A stretch of 27,572 nucleotides of DNA from Gnetum montanum. Taxonomy: Eukaryota > Streptophyta > Gnetopsida > Gnetales > Gnetaceae. The stretch lies in contig MNCI01028426.1 of the NCBI GenBank assembly GCA_015680685.1, forward strand, positions 18,915 to 46,486, written 5' to 3'. This document shows positions 10,501 through 20,200 of this stretch, piece by piece. A model generated the notes under the pieces. It was not told the origin of the DNA, did no database searches, and worked only from the letters and a program-made list of their open reading frames with translations. Every line of letters begins with the position of its first letter. Positions within the stretch are counted from its first letter, which is position 1. The translations under genes and the position numbers were made by a program.

Positions 10501-11613
10501 CCCAACGGATCTCATTGATTTGGACACAGTGGAGCCTCCATCTAATGGGGTAGTCGTGCTGCACCACATTTATGAAGAGATGCGTAAATGTGCGTTATGC
10601 TCGACACGCTCCTTATGGGAGAGTAAGGGTGTAAATGAAAACCTCTGGAAAAGGGTGCAGAGGTTAGAGAAGAAGAATGAGTCTCTGACCAAAGAGGTCG
10701 AGGACCTAAAGTCGCGATGCGAGTTCCTACAAGCGCGGGATACGGGTGATGAGGACTGGCGTACCGTTGTTATTGACTACTCTCGTTATTGGACCACAAT
10801 CGAGAATAGCATGCAAACTAGTCGGGCGTTGGTGGGGCAGTGGATGCAGATAGAGTTGTTAGCTCAAAAAAGCCAAGACTGGAGGGATTACTGCGCAAGT
10901 GTACAAGAATGGGGGCAGAAGGAAAAGGACCACAAACATTTGTCTAAGCGAGAAAGTATCGCTTATCGTCAACATTATCGTGATTCTGTCATTGAAGCCC
11001 AACCCTTGCGAGTCTTCCTGGACGTCATCGGGGCATCTGAAGCCTTCAAAAAGTTTCAAGAGCAGGTGACTGTAAGTGTGTACCCGGAAAGGGAGGTGAC
11101 TCTCCCCGGGGGCCAGACTACCGTCCCTACTTTCTTCCCTGACCCGCCTCGCTAGACTAGCGTGGAGAAAGGGAAGGTGAAGGCTGGAGCTGCTCTGGGA
11201 GATGAAGTGTGGTCTGACCTGACTGAGGATGAAATCATGGAGCATCTATGGGCCAGCTTGGAAAAGCTTCCCTTTGCTGCGGAAGCAGGGCAATCGCGAG
11301 TAAGTTTAATCATGGTTAAGTGTAAATTTTCTGATTGTGTTGTCAAGTTTTGTCTTGCTAATATGTTCTCTGTATCTAGGTACCAGAAGAGGATAGAGAT
11401 GGTGAACTAGTTAATGAGCAAGTACAAGAAGAGGGGCATAGTGATGAAGAGCGTCCTCCTGTGGAGCCGGTGCAAGAGCAAGAGCCTCATGGAGAGGGGA
11501 TTCTTCATGAGGGAATACTTCCCCAAAGAGAAGGCTCACTAGAGGACGATTTATTAGGGCTAGAGCCAGACTTGAGAGATACTGGTGACAGTGGCATCAG
11601 AGGAGATGCGTAA
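7534..11613 (+). pseudogene. Eight-exon antisense gene carried by the Tat element
   Basis: Exons: 7534-7652, 7924-8373, 8462-8736, 8835-9884, 10011-10205, 10276-10404, 10482-11299, 11380-11613. All seven introns (271, 88, 98, 126, 70, 77, 80 nt) start GT and end AG, several with GTAAGT/GTAAGC/GTACGT donors, and phase is kept at every junction: total 3270 nt, 1090 codons including the final TAA. Residues about 41-95 resemble an FCP1-type HAD phosphatase. Exons 3-4 encode about 440 residues I do not recognise. Exon 5 is Glu-rich with a duplicated QxLVREE segment. Exon 7 has a coiled coil (near residues 799-826) and exon 8 is an acidic tail. Eight in-frame stops (7952 TAA, 8165 TAG, 8237 TGA, 8541 TAG, 9338 TGA, 9395 TAG, 9587 TAG, 11153 TAG) each fit one C-to-T change in a Gln or Arg codon. 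No frameshift is present. Function unknown. Confidence 0.85.
7924..8160 (+). other. HAD/FCP1-like domain segment in exon 2
   Basis: Exon 2 opens with KPVLIV, a stop, then DIVGVL, resembling the hhhhD-x-D/N-G-h-L nucleophile motif of HAD phosphatases, with Val in place of the second acidic residue. About 30 residues later comes RKGALEFLQFLL, then NVIIWSN, matching the order R-x-G-x-x-x-F-L then hhhhhW[ST]S in FCP1/NLI-interacting-factor-like plant proteins. The downstream acid motifs are not seen, so the domain looks partial and probably inactive. The resemblance is by eye only. Confidence 0.45.
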
Positions 11614-11628
11614 TTGTAGTTTACGCAT
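11606..11628 (+). terminator. GCGTAA hairpin over the antisense stop codon
   Basis: ATGCGTAA (11606-11613), a 7 nt loop, then TTACGCAT (11621-11628): an 8 bp perfect stem that contains the gene's stop codon. It uses the same core motif as the U3 hairpins. Calling it a 3'-end signal is speculative. Confidence 0.35.
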
Positions 11629-12251
11629 GGTTTTATTGGTTGGAGTCAAACAATGGTTATGTGAATGACTGAAAGGCTAGCTATTAGATCTTCTAGTGAT
11701 TTTAAATGTTATTTATGTTTTTGTCTTTTGCATTTTTATCTGCAAAGCGTAAGTGTAGTTGTTAACGATTTTGCTTAAGTTATGTTGCGACGGAATGGAA
11801 TTGCTAGTTTAAGGCCATTTCGGGCTATGGCTAGTTTTAGGCCATTGCGGGCCATCATGGGAGTTTGCGTAATCTAGAAACTAGTTTTAGGCCATTGCGG
11901 GCCATGACTAGTTTTAGGCCATTGCGGGCCATGACTANTGGGCCACGACTAGTTTTAGGCCATTACGGGCCATGACTAGTTTTAGGCCATTGCGGGCCAC
12001 TTTGCATAATATAGAGAGCATAATCGATGGTAATGTACATTTTTGCGTAATTGGACTAAAGTGATTAAAAGACGTAAATAACGTATATAAGAGAAATGCA
12101 ATAGTGTAAGGAATGACAAGCGTAAACATTGAAAATTTCTGTAGCGTAAATATGCATTGGATGAAAACGAGTTGCTACTTGTAAACAACGATAACTGATA
12201 AAAACATAATGATGGGTGTAAATGCCATTGAGTTCAACCACTAATTCGCAA
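11614..12251. promoter_or_regulatory. Tail-to-tail spacer rich in GCGTAA motifs
   Basis: Noncoding DNA between the 3' end of the plus-strand gene and the 3' end of minus-strand gag-pro. It holds GCGTAA or TTACGC near 11621, 11748, 11867, 12046, 12120 and 12143, with another just beyond it near 12283; such a hexamer would be expected about once per 2 kb counting both strands. It also contains the 27-bp array at 11804-12000. Confidence 0.55.
11804..12000. repeat. 27-bp minisatellite array
   Basis: About six copies of a 27-bp unit starting CTAGTTTTAGGCC, then ATTGCGGGCC, then ATGA. Units 3, 4, 6 and 7 are nearly identical; unit 2 is followed by a 24 nt spacer with GCGTAA; unit 5 is shortened and holds an ambiguous base. 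Each unit contains GGCC...GGCC. The core AGTTTTA-G-C-AT-GCGG-C resembles the array at 3054-3546. Confidence 0.9.
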
Positions 12252-13079
12252 TTACTTCTTAATGGCCTTTACATTTAGTGTTGCGTAAGGACGGAGAGAT
12301 TTACAGTTTGACTCCTCCATGCCGCCATCCTGAAATGGCAGGTTGGCTCAGGCTAGACTGTCATTGTTGGTTTCGGTTTGTTGAGGGATTTGGAGATGGG
12401 TCTGATCATCCGAGGTTTCTATCTCCGAACCCCGTTCTTCTTCAACATTGTTGACGGTCTTGGGGGTGATTTCATCACCGCGTATTACGACCTCTCCTCC
12501 TGCTTAGGGTAGGTGTATTTCTTGATGTATCGGTGATGAAACCACCCTCAGCTGGGCTAACCAGGACCTCCCTAGGATCAAGTTGAAGCCCGACATCTCC
12601 TCGACGATTAGGAATGTGGCATTCGTTGGGAATTGATTCCTTGCCACAAACTCGATACACACCGTCCCCTTGACCTGAACCCTTGCTCCATTGAACGAAT
12701 TTACGCATGTTATTGTTGTGGGAATGATCTGGTCGACTAGACCCAACCTATCCACGATGGGATAAGGAATGACATTTGCAGCTGCGCCATCGTCCACGTG
12801 TACCCTCCGGATTCGATATCGACCAACCCGAATGGTGATGAACATGGGTTCAGTTGTCACTTGACCTTTCTCAGGATCATCTTTGATGGACTCGTCATGA
12901 AAGGTTAGCGAGGTGGGCTTAGGTTGCTCAGCTTCAGAAGGAAACATGATAGTGTGTATCACTTCCTCCTCTGGTAAGCTTTCATCCACAGGTATGGATG
13001 TCAGCATGCGGACCATAGCCTCCTAGTGTTTTTGGGATGTCATAAGCAGGTCATAGAGGCTCAGCATTGTATTTTTTTG
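12252..13079 (-). pseudogene. pro: Retropepsin (protease) end of gag-pro
   Basis: Aspartic protease that would cut the gag-pol polyprotein. The catalytic loop is seen as VHVDDGAAANVI near 12790, in place of the usual D-T/S-G-A, and the second signature as LILGRSWLA near 12560, followed by VVSSPIHQ as in Ogre/Retand proteases. The frame is shared with the zinc-knuckle part of gag. TAG near 13022, TAA at 12504-12506 and TGA at 12348-12350 interrupt it; the first two would be Gln codons. A final TAA lies at 12252. Unlike most Ty3/gypsy elements, protease is not followed by RT: a 5.2 kb spacer intervenes. Confidence 0.85.
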
Positions 13080-16003
13080 TTTTAGAGCCTGTTTGACCTG
13101 CGTGAACACATCTAGGAGGTCCTTCTCTTAGCTAGGTTATTTATTCCCCTTGTCTTCTTCCATTCGTCCCAAGAGACGAATCTCCCGAGGTGGAATGATG
13201 TCAGTCGGGGGGTTGTTCTTTTTCTCCCCGAGAGGAGGTGGCTGCATTTCTGCACCTATATCCTGTTTCTGAGGCACAGGCACAGAGGCCAGGGGCCTGG
13301 GCTTAGGAAAGCCGAGCTTAAAGTGGTCTTTTGTAGCGTTAACAGATGTGTCCTTTCCCTTTTGTTTGTCAGGTGGTGGTTGGCAGTTTTGGTTAGAGGC
13401 TTGCCCCTGCGTGAGAGGAGTAGCCGGTGGTTTTGGCGCTCTGATAATGAAAGGCGCCCTATGCATGGGCGCGGACGAGGCCGTGGCTTTGCTGTTACTA
13501 CATGGCTGAGTGGCATTCTGAGAAGGTGCACGAATGATAAAAGGTGGTCTTGAGACACCACTAGCTGTCGATGAAAGGTTTTGCCCCCTTAGTGAGCTAG
13601 TAGGTACATGCAAAAAAAAAGGTTGTTTGGGTGGTACCTTCCACTCACTGTACATAGTCACCACATTGATTGTATAGGGTGTGTCGTTTGCATTCAACGG
13701 ATCCTTATACACGTGCAATGCTTGGTTTTCCAGACGCGTCGGACTACTGCCGTCTAGTTTCAAATGACCTTCATCGATTATGCGTTGAATGTCGTCCTTC
13801 AACGCCCAGCAGTAATCTGTATCATGACCACACAACTAGTGGTAGTCACAGAAATGGTCCAGCCTGAAAGATTTCGGAACTGGTGGTTCGTTAGGTAGGG
13901 CTAAAGAAGGATTTTTCAGCAGTTCACAATGTCGTCTGTGATACTTCAGAGCTTCTTCGAATACCCTTTTGGGTTGCATGTATCCTGCCCCTAACAATTG
14001 TTTCAACAGTTCTAAGTGTTTTATAAGCAGGGCTATATACTTTGAGCGATCTTTACGTTCAAAGTTTGGTTTTGGCTGGGGGGGCCTTCAGGGGCAGCTG
14101 TGTCTTGGCTGGTGTTGCCTGCACTAGCCGTGGTCTTAGGAGGCGCTGTAGGTGCCTTCTTGTTCTTGTTCTTTGTGCCCTCAGCCAGCGCAGCTACTGT
14201 CGTTGTTGTTGCTTTACCTTCGTCCTTGCCTTTGTTGTGAGCATTCTTGTAGGCGACATACGCCGGGTCTTTGCTGGCCTCCGCAACATCTTGGATGCTT
14301 CTAGTTTGAGCGAAGGCCTGATGTAAAGAGTTAGGGGAAAGATAATACAGCTTTGACTTGATAAAGTCATTGACTACTCCTTTGAAGATGGCCAATAAGT
14401 GTGGCTCATGGATTTCATTCAAAGTAGCATTCCAGCGTTGTATGAACTTCTGGATTGGCTCGAGAGGGTCTTGTTTCACTCCCATGAGTTGATCCAACGT
14501 GACTTCCGGCTTTAAGTTGTATTTAAAGCGAGTCACGAATTGTGTCAGAAGCTCTTCCAAGGTTGAAATGGAAGATCATGGGAGGGCTCGATACCAATCT
14601 AAAGCTTTCCCTATCAGAGACATAGCAAAGATGTGGATAATCGTGTGAGGCCACTGTTGTAGCAACAAGGATTCGGATCTAAAGGTGACCAAGTGAGCGT
14701 TAGGATCTCCCTCCCCATTATACTTGGTAAAATGAGGTAAGGACATCCCTGGTGGCAACGACAGCATGGGGATCGCTGGACTAATAGGATCATCTTGGTA
14801 GAAGTCCATGATCTGTACAGTATCTGAGCCAGCGGCCTTAAGACGCCTAACCTCCTCAGTGAGGGTTTGAATAAGTAAAAAGGCTTGGTCCAGACCTGTT
14901 GATGGAGGTGTCTATGCAGGAGGCGCAGGGGGCTGACCTGGAAAAGCTGTGCTCGGCAGTGGAAATGGTGGGATGGTTTGGCCGGTAGATGGTGGGGCAG
15001 GGATTCCTGCAGGCAGGGATGCCTGTGAAGACCACCATCCACCGGTCTGGGAAGAGAGATTAGCCGCCACCGGCTACGCAGGATAAGAATAGAGATATTG
15101 CAGGACCATCTGTGGAATATGCGTTGCGGGTGCCACTGAGGGTTGCACACCATATACCGCAGACTAGTTATGTTGTGCCGCGGGGTTGGTCCACTGACTC
15201 GCGGTAGGCTGTTGGACAGGTATCTGTGGTTGCACGACGGCGGTGATCTGTTGGGTTGGAGGGGGTAGAAGCGATAAATTCTGCATCAGGCGAGTTGTGG
15301 ATATGGTGTGGGGTTGGATTTGAGGGATGAAATGGGATGCGGTGGTTGCTGGAACCACCGACGGAATGCTAAGCACACGTGGTGATGAGACCACCCCCAT
15401 GTTATTGTGGGGTATTTGCACTTGCAGCCCAGATGGCTGCACAGTGGCTTGTAGAATGACAGGGATGTGCGTCTGTGTGGTCATGGCTGGATTGAGAGGG
15501 GAGGCTTTTCCATTGAGAGGGAATAATGGATTGAGGTAAGTATGGGGACTAAGAGTGTGATATGATTGTTCAGACTGGGCTGCAAATTCATCATCCTCTT
15601 CCTCCCCATTTTGGCGTTCCATCATAGCCCGTGTAGCCTGGCTCTTAGCCATGACCAACTGCGTTATAATTTCATGTTGATGATCTGTTAAAGGGATGAT
15701 GTCATAGGCTGTTGGGGTGAAATCCTGACTCCCTCGATGGATCATCTCGAAATTCCGTTTCGCCTCGATTTCGGCTCGGCTAAGGGCAAGCTTCGCCTGA
15801 ATCTTGACGCAGATGAAATTGTATTCATTAAGAGTCACGATAGTAAATACTGGGTCTTTCCCCTGTAGCCTCAATGACCGACGCGATGGTCCCTGAGGTC
15901 CTGTTGCACTAGAAGCTAGTCTGGTGACAACGATAGGGTTCACAGATGTGGCACCCACATCAGCAGCGACCATGGTGGTTGTGGTTGTGTAAAATGAATC
16001 CAT
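13080..16003 (-). pseudogene. gag: gag (Tat lineage), degenerate
   Basis: Structural polyprotein that would form the virus-like particle. The start is the ATG at 16003 (MDSFYTTTTT). A proline- and glutamine-rich N-terminal region of about 400 residues precedes the gag domain at about 14770-14330, seen as KYNGEGDPNAHL, then LIGKALDWYRALP, then TLEELLTQFVTRF, the retrotransposon gag pattern. A zinc-knuckle-like segment with CDYH, CGHDTDYC and WALK follows near 13800, then a proline-rich linker. Stops near 15166, 15075, 14910 and 14575 fit single C-to-T changes in Gln or Arg codons, and one frameshift lies near 14055. The frame after the zinc knuckle runs on into protease through stops near 13136 and 13127. 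Confidence 0.85.
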
Positions 16004-16782
16004 TGATCAAGTAGATTACTCGACGATAAACGACTGGATCTAAAAGAAAAAACGATGGACAAATAAGATTACGGTTAGGCTTTCTACCCTGCAGGGTCCC
16101 AAAGGAATTGTTAAAGTAACCGATCTACACCACACGAATCTTTGTAAACTTCCCTAGAGGTATTACGTTAATGTTTTTGACAATGTGGGTATAGATCGCT
16201 AACAGGGCTACCCGAAAAATACGGATCGGAGCCTAGGCCCTCCTTCTAGCACCAGAAAACTGTAACGACGGAAAATGTCTGCAGCTGGAATACCAAACAA
16301 AATCCGTGTATACAGTCTTAACCACGGATCCGTGTGAGGGCTGTGCTGGAGAAAATGAATCCACAGTGCCCTGAACGGTCTTGTCGATCAGACAGGGACT
16401 TACTAAATCAGTAAACCGAGGGAGATTATGAATATTCTTGTGGCACAATTTGATTCGACAAGTCACGAAATGAGAGAAACACGATGTAGATAGATTGAAA
16501 TAATGATAACGTTAACACGATAAAAGGAATCAAACACGAGAGAAACACGTGATTTCAAGATCTATGGTTTGACCCGAAAAAATGAGTATTCCGTATATCA
16601 AGTTACACTGGGGAGACCCCGATTGTCTTGTGTGAAGCAAACATAGAATAACAAGAAAATTGTCTAAGCAGAAATATAGAATGGAGTCCGATCTACCTTG
16701 TAGGCCAGAGATGGGATGCAAGAAAGGTCAAGTTCTGACGTCTATCGATCAACTGCTTCTGATCAATAGAGCTCACAAACCA
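16004..16782 (-). other. 5' leader between LTR and gag
   Basis: About 780 nt with no convincing coding sequence on either strand. The short open frames here are also in the copy at 1-848 but carry no recognisable domain. It should hold the primer-binding site and packaging signals. A minus-strand sequence TGGTTTGTGAG abuts the proposed LTR end, but I could not assign it to a tRNA. Confidence 0.45.
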
Positions 16783-17027
16783 TGCCAGATGATCTCTGAT
16801 CTGCTCCTTTTGCCTTGGGTAGTTTCTGTTCGGAACTGCCAATGATCACCAATGGAGAAAGTTGTGACTTCGCCAAAGGGCCAATCACTCCTGCTGCCAA
16901 TGCTCAAGCGAAATGTTTCTTGCCTCTGCTCAAAGATAGTGCTGCCAAAAGATTACCAAAAATGCTGCTCTCTTTCTCTGTCTCTTCCTGTATCTCCGTC
17001 ATCCCCGTTTTTCTTCGCCAATTGGGA

Positions 17028-17035
17028 TATTTATA
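17028..17035 (-). promoter_or_regulatory. TATA box of the 5' LTR
   Basis: The plus strand reads TATTTATA, so the minus strand reads TATAAATA in an AT-poor setting. It is conserved at 1102-1109 in the other LTR. About 30 nt downstream is a purine-rich stretch where transcription would start. This sets U3 on the right and R-U5 on the left. Confidence 0.7.
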
Positions 17036-17134
17036 GGTTTGACAATACGTGGAAAAGGCATGGCTGTGATGACACATGTTTCAAACCCTTCGGAAGATCG
17101 TTGACTTGATCATCCTTGTGTTGAAATTCATGAC

Positions 17135-17653
17135 TACGCACAATACGCGCATCTGCGTATTATGCGTATGAATAACAAATGTGGATCGGGCATGTCTCAA
17201 TTGATTTTGGGCTACATTACACTCGTGCGCATTGCGTCGCGTACAAGAGCGTAATAAAGCACAAAAGTGATGGGCCCAAGTTGCTTTACGCTCATTCACG
17301 CTGCCAAGCGTAGTGAAGCGTAAACAATGATTAACTTGGCGATGAATTACGCTGACATACGCTGCGTTGCGTAACGAGCGTAACTTGATCAATCTGCAAG
17401 AAAGAGAGAAAAAAAAGTTGATCTGTTGCGCTTTCTTTGGATCTTCTTTGACGCTTTAGAAACTCATTACGCTGCCTTGCGTATCAGAGCGTAATCCTGC
17501 TCTTGGACAAAAGACTTAGCGGAATACACGAGAGATCGCATATTACGTTGCTTAGACCTTAAGCTTTGCCAAATCTGCTGAAGTAAACCGCCTTCGAATA
17601 TCAGACTATGTTACGCAAAGCGCCATTACGCTATGTTGCGTGCTATAGCGTAA
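17135..17653. repeat. Matching inverted-repeat cluster in the right LTR
   Basis: The same series is present in the other LTR with small changes. H1 here has one mismatch. H2 has a right arm GAGCGTAAT where the left LTR has GAGTGTAAT, suggesting an ancestral TTACGCTC/GAGCGTAA pair. Positions are conserved relative to the TATA box. Confidence 0.8.
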
Positions 17654-17824
17654 AGACAGAAAACATAATAAGATAGGAAATTTGCTAAAGAAAATCGAAG
17701 TCTTGATGCCACGTGCCTCCTTGTCTTGCCTTGCCTTGTTCTCCTTTCTGGAATTCTATCATATACTTTTGCCCGAATCGCAAATATTCGCCTGAGGCCG
17801 ACTTGCAATTTTCACGGTGTTTCA

Positions 17825-18150
17825 TCAATAGTGGCAACAACCCCAATCGTGGGCCATGCCACCACCTTGCCAATAATATCCATATGGATTTAGCTATTGA
17901 TAAGGATATTGTTGGCATTCTGGAAGGTCGATTCACAATTGCACTTGTCTTTATCAATAGTAATACATGGAATATTTTGTGAATGTATGGCTCCATGCTT
18001 ATCTTCTTTAGAGATGTTGATACACAGGTCTCTTATGTTTAGCTTACCATCCACTTATTTTTCACATTTTTTGTGGACTAGTGTAATCTCTCCTAGTAAT
18101 TTTGTTGTCCAAACTTCACAATACTATCTAACAGAATACCACAAATCGAC
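17825..18150 (-). pseudogene. Unidentified degenerate coding fragment at the Tat junction
   Basis: Immediately outside the Tat LTR a minus-strand frame reads protein-like text: GKLNIRDLCINISKEDKHG, then NIPCITIDKDKCNC, then IHMDIIGKVVAWPTIGVV, broken by about three stops. It runs straight into the LTR end at 17824, so the Tat element probably inserted into this sequence. I do not recognise the family. It could be part of another retroelement. Confidence 0.25.
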
Positions 18151-18594
18151 ACTACCAAGGACAGAACCAAACTCATACATGCATCCATCAATAGTTGATT
18201 CTTCAAATCAACATCTGATTCCTTTACCACTAGTGCCATCTCCTATCATGTAGGGGGGACTTCCATCACAACCACAATAGAAAATCACAACAAGGATGGT
18301 TAGTATGCAAGAGGAGGTGATCACATGCAAATCACAACCTAGGAAATGACCATTCTTTTGAATGAGTCCTAAAAGGTTCAATGAATGGGGAACACATCTA
18401 CATCCACCCCATGTACGTCTAAGCCTCCTCAACACAATAAGCTTCCATCTTTGTCAAATCCAAATGTCATAACTGTCATGCTTACTAAAGCAATCACTCA
18501 TTGGATAAAGATAGGAGCCCTTCCATAAAAGTGAATCGATCCAAGAAGTCCCTTAGTCTACCTTTAGATCATAGGGAAGAAACTATGCAAGGTT
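18151..18594 (+). other. Degenerate stretch upstream of the second element's protease
   Basis: Broken frames only. A plus-strand KSKCHNCHAY near 18455 could be the remnant of a gag zinc knuckle, which fits its place before protease, but the rest of gag is not recognisable. Confidence 0.25.
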
Positions 18595-18918
18595 CTACTT
18601 GATTTTGGGTCAAGAGTAAACCTGATCACACAAGACATGTATCAAGCCTAGAATCTACCACCATTAAAGAAGAGTAATATTTGGTTAGAGCTTGTGGACC
18701 AGTCAATCACAGTTCCACTAGGACAAGTGGATGATGTGATTATAACCATTAGTTGTTGGTTTTACTCTATAGATTTTTTGGTAATCCATGTACGTAAAAA
18801 TAAGGGAAAATTTCCAATTATCATGGAAAGAGCTTGGCTTAGCATTGTCTATGCTAAGCTTGGGATTCATGACTTGTCCTTGGAGATTTCCAAGGAAGAG
18901 AAAGCTAGTATTATATAA
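18595..18918 (+). pseudogene. Protease remnant of the second (Athila-like) element
   Basis: The plus strand reads LLDFGSRVNLI near 18597, equivalent to the retropepsin catalytic loop D-[ST]-G-A with Phe for the middle residue. About 75 residues later PIIMERAWLSIVYAKL corresponds to the I-L-G-R-x-x-L-x-T-x-x-A segment. One internal TAG is present. The frame stops at 18918. Family context comes from RT and integrase downstream. Confidence 0.6.
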
Positions 18919-19269
18919 AGATGAAGAGTTCCATGTATCACATATAGTGATAATGGGTGCAATTGCATGCAAAGAATATGGGCTATCAAATAAGAAGATA
19001 CTAGTTCATGCCATAAATGTGTAGAATAAATATGTGTGCAAAAATGTCTGTATGTGATAGCCACATAACAAGAAGGAACCCAGTGACTGATCACAAATGA
19101 AGAAACTCAATCCAACAAGTACATGGAACCAGTGGAACAAATTGTTAATGCCTATGTTGTAGAGGCTAATAACTTAGAATAATTAAGGAAAAGACATTCC
19201 TACCCATGAATGATTTAAGAAGAAGAGATTGACTAGGGATAGTTAGAGATCCCAAAAATTATGAAACCA

Positions 19270-20200
19270 GAACCGTTGGAACTAAAGGTCCTACTGAAAA
19301 CATTAGAATATACTTTCCCAAATAATAAAAAGTTAGTAATAATCAATATCAACCTAAAAAAAGAATAGAAGTAGAAGCTATTAGAAGTGATTAACATATG
19401 GTTGAAAACATTTACATGGTTTTATGATGAGACCATGAGAATTGATTTGAGAATTTATCAACATCAAATATATGCTGATTCCATAGTCAAACCGCAACAC
19501 CAACCCCAATGAAGGATCAATCCTAAATTAAAAGAAGTAGTTAAGAAAGAATTAGAAAAATTACTAAAGGTAGGATTCATTTATCCTATTGCAGATTGTG
19601 AATGGATCAGTCCCTTCGTGACTATTTCAAAGAAGGGGAGGTAGGTTGCATGTGTGCATTGATTTCCAAATGTTGAATGTTGCTACATTCAAGGATCACT
19701 TCCATCTACCATTTGTTGATCAAGTTCTGGATACCATCATAAGACATGAGTATTACAATTTTTTAGATGGATACAATGGATATAATTAGATCCACATTGT
19801 ACCTAAAGACCAAGAGAAAACAACATTCACCAATCCCTAGGGAACATTTGCCTACAAGAAGATGTCATTTGGTCTTTGCAATGCACCCACTCCATTCTAG
19901 AGATTTGTGCTCAGTATCTTCCAAAAATAAATTAGAAATGATGTTGAAGTATTTATGGATGATTTTTTAACATATGGGCTCAATTTCAAGCAAGCATTAA
20001 ACTAGTTAGAGTAGTTACTAAAAAGATGTGTTGAAACCAATCCCAAGCTCAATTAGCAAAAAAGCCATCTTATGGTCTAGGATGGTATAGTGTTGGGATA
20101 CAAAATCTCATAGAAAGGCATAGAGGTAGATCTTGAAAAGATTCAAGTCATATAAAATATCACTTAAAGGCCCCAAATAGTAAAATATGTGTGATCATTC
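19270..20200 (+). pseudogene. Reverse transcriptase of the second Ty3/gypsy element
   Basis: A pre-RT segment (PLELKVLLKTLEYTF near 19275, then TFTWFYDE near 19418) leads to LKEVVKKELEKLLKVGFIYP near 19530, ISPFVTISKKG near 19607, LDGYNGYN near 19765, GTFAYKKMSFGLCNAP near 19840 and the catalytic VFMDDF near 19950. FMDDF and the ELEKLL...GFIYPI segment fit the Athila/OTA side of Ty3/gypsy. TAG stands where NGYNQI has Gln and where PFQRF has Gln. Several stops and frame changes make it non-functional. Confidence 0.75.

Larger units (their letters stand above)
849..17824 (-). mobile_element. Tat/Ogre-lineage Ty3/gypsy LTR retrotransposon with antisense gene
   Basis: The element runs right to left: 5' LTR, leader, gag-protease, a 5.2 kb spacer holding a plus-strand gene, RT-RNaseH-aRNaseH-integrase, a tandem repeat array, 3' noncoding DNA and 3' LTR. 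The lineage call rests on the RT motif YVDDIAVKS, the gag zinc knuckle followed by DYCWALK, and above all a second, archaeal-type RNase H between RNase H and integrase, which is characteristic of the Tat clade (Ogre, Retand, Grande). At about 17 kb it is in the size range of Ogre-type elements. Outer ends are supported by the homology break after TTTCA at 1897 and 17824; inner LTR ends are tentative. All coding parts carry stops, so it is non-autonomous. Confidence 0.9.
16783..17824 (-). repeat. Right LTR (5' LTR of the Tat element)
   Basis: This copy drives the element on the minus strand. It ends at 17824, where homology with the left copy is lost and unrelated sequence begins. U3 is about 800 nt, a TATAAATA box lies on the minus strand at 17028-17035, and transcription would start near 17000. 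The inner end is placed at 16783 because plus-strand CCA (16780-16782) followed by TG would give a TG...CA LTR directly abutting a primer-binding site beginning TGG. I could not match that site to a specific tRNA, so this boundary is a guess. Confidence 0.75.

Noticed and set aside
11041-11155. Possible intron donor GTAAGT within exon 7 (near 11071)
   Set aside because: The frame continues through it, and after the single TAG at 11153 the same frame runs to the donor at 11300, which keeps phase with exon 8.
13256-13553. Overlapping frames in the proline-rich gag linker
   Set aside because: Low-complexity composition leaves other frames open; the minus frame continuous with the zinc knuckle and protease is the real one.
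16771-16782. Primer-binding site matching a named tRNA
   Set aside because: The sequence beside the proposed LTR end starts TGG, but I could not match it to any plant tRNA 3' end with confidence, so no tRNA is named.
17081-17392. 103-codon minus-strand frame across U3
   Set aside because: It covers the inverted-repeat cluster upstream of and around the TATA box; the open frame is a by-product of the repeats.
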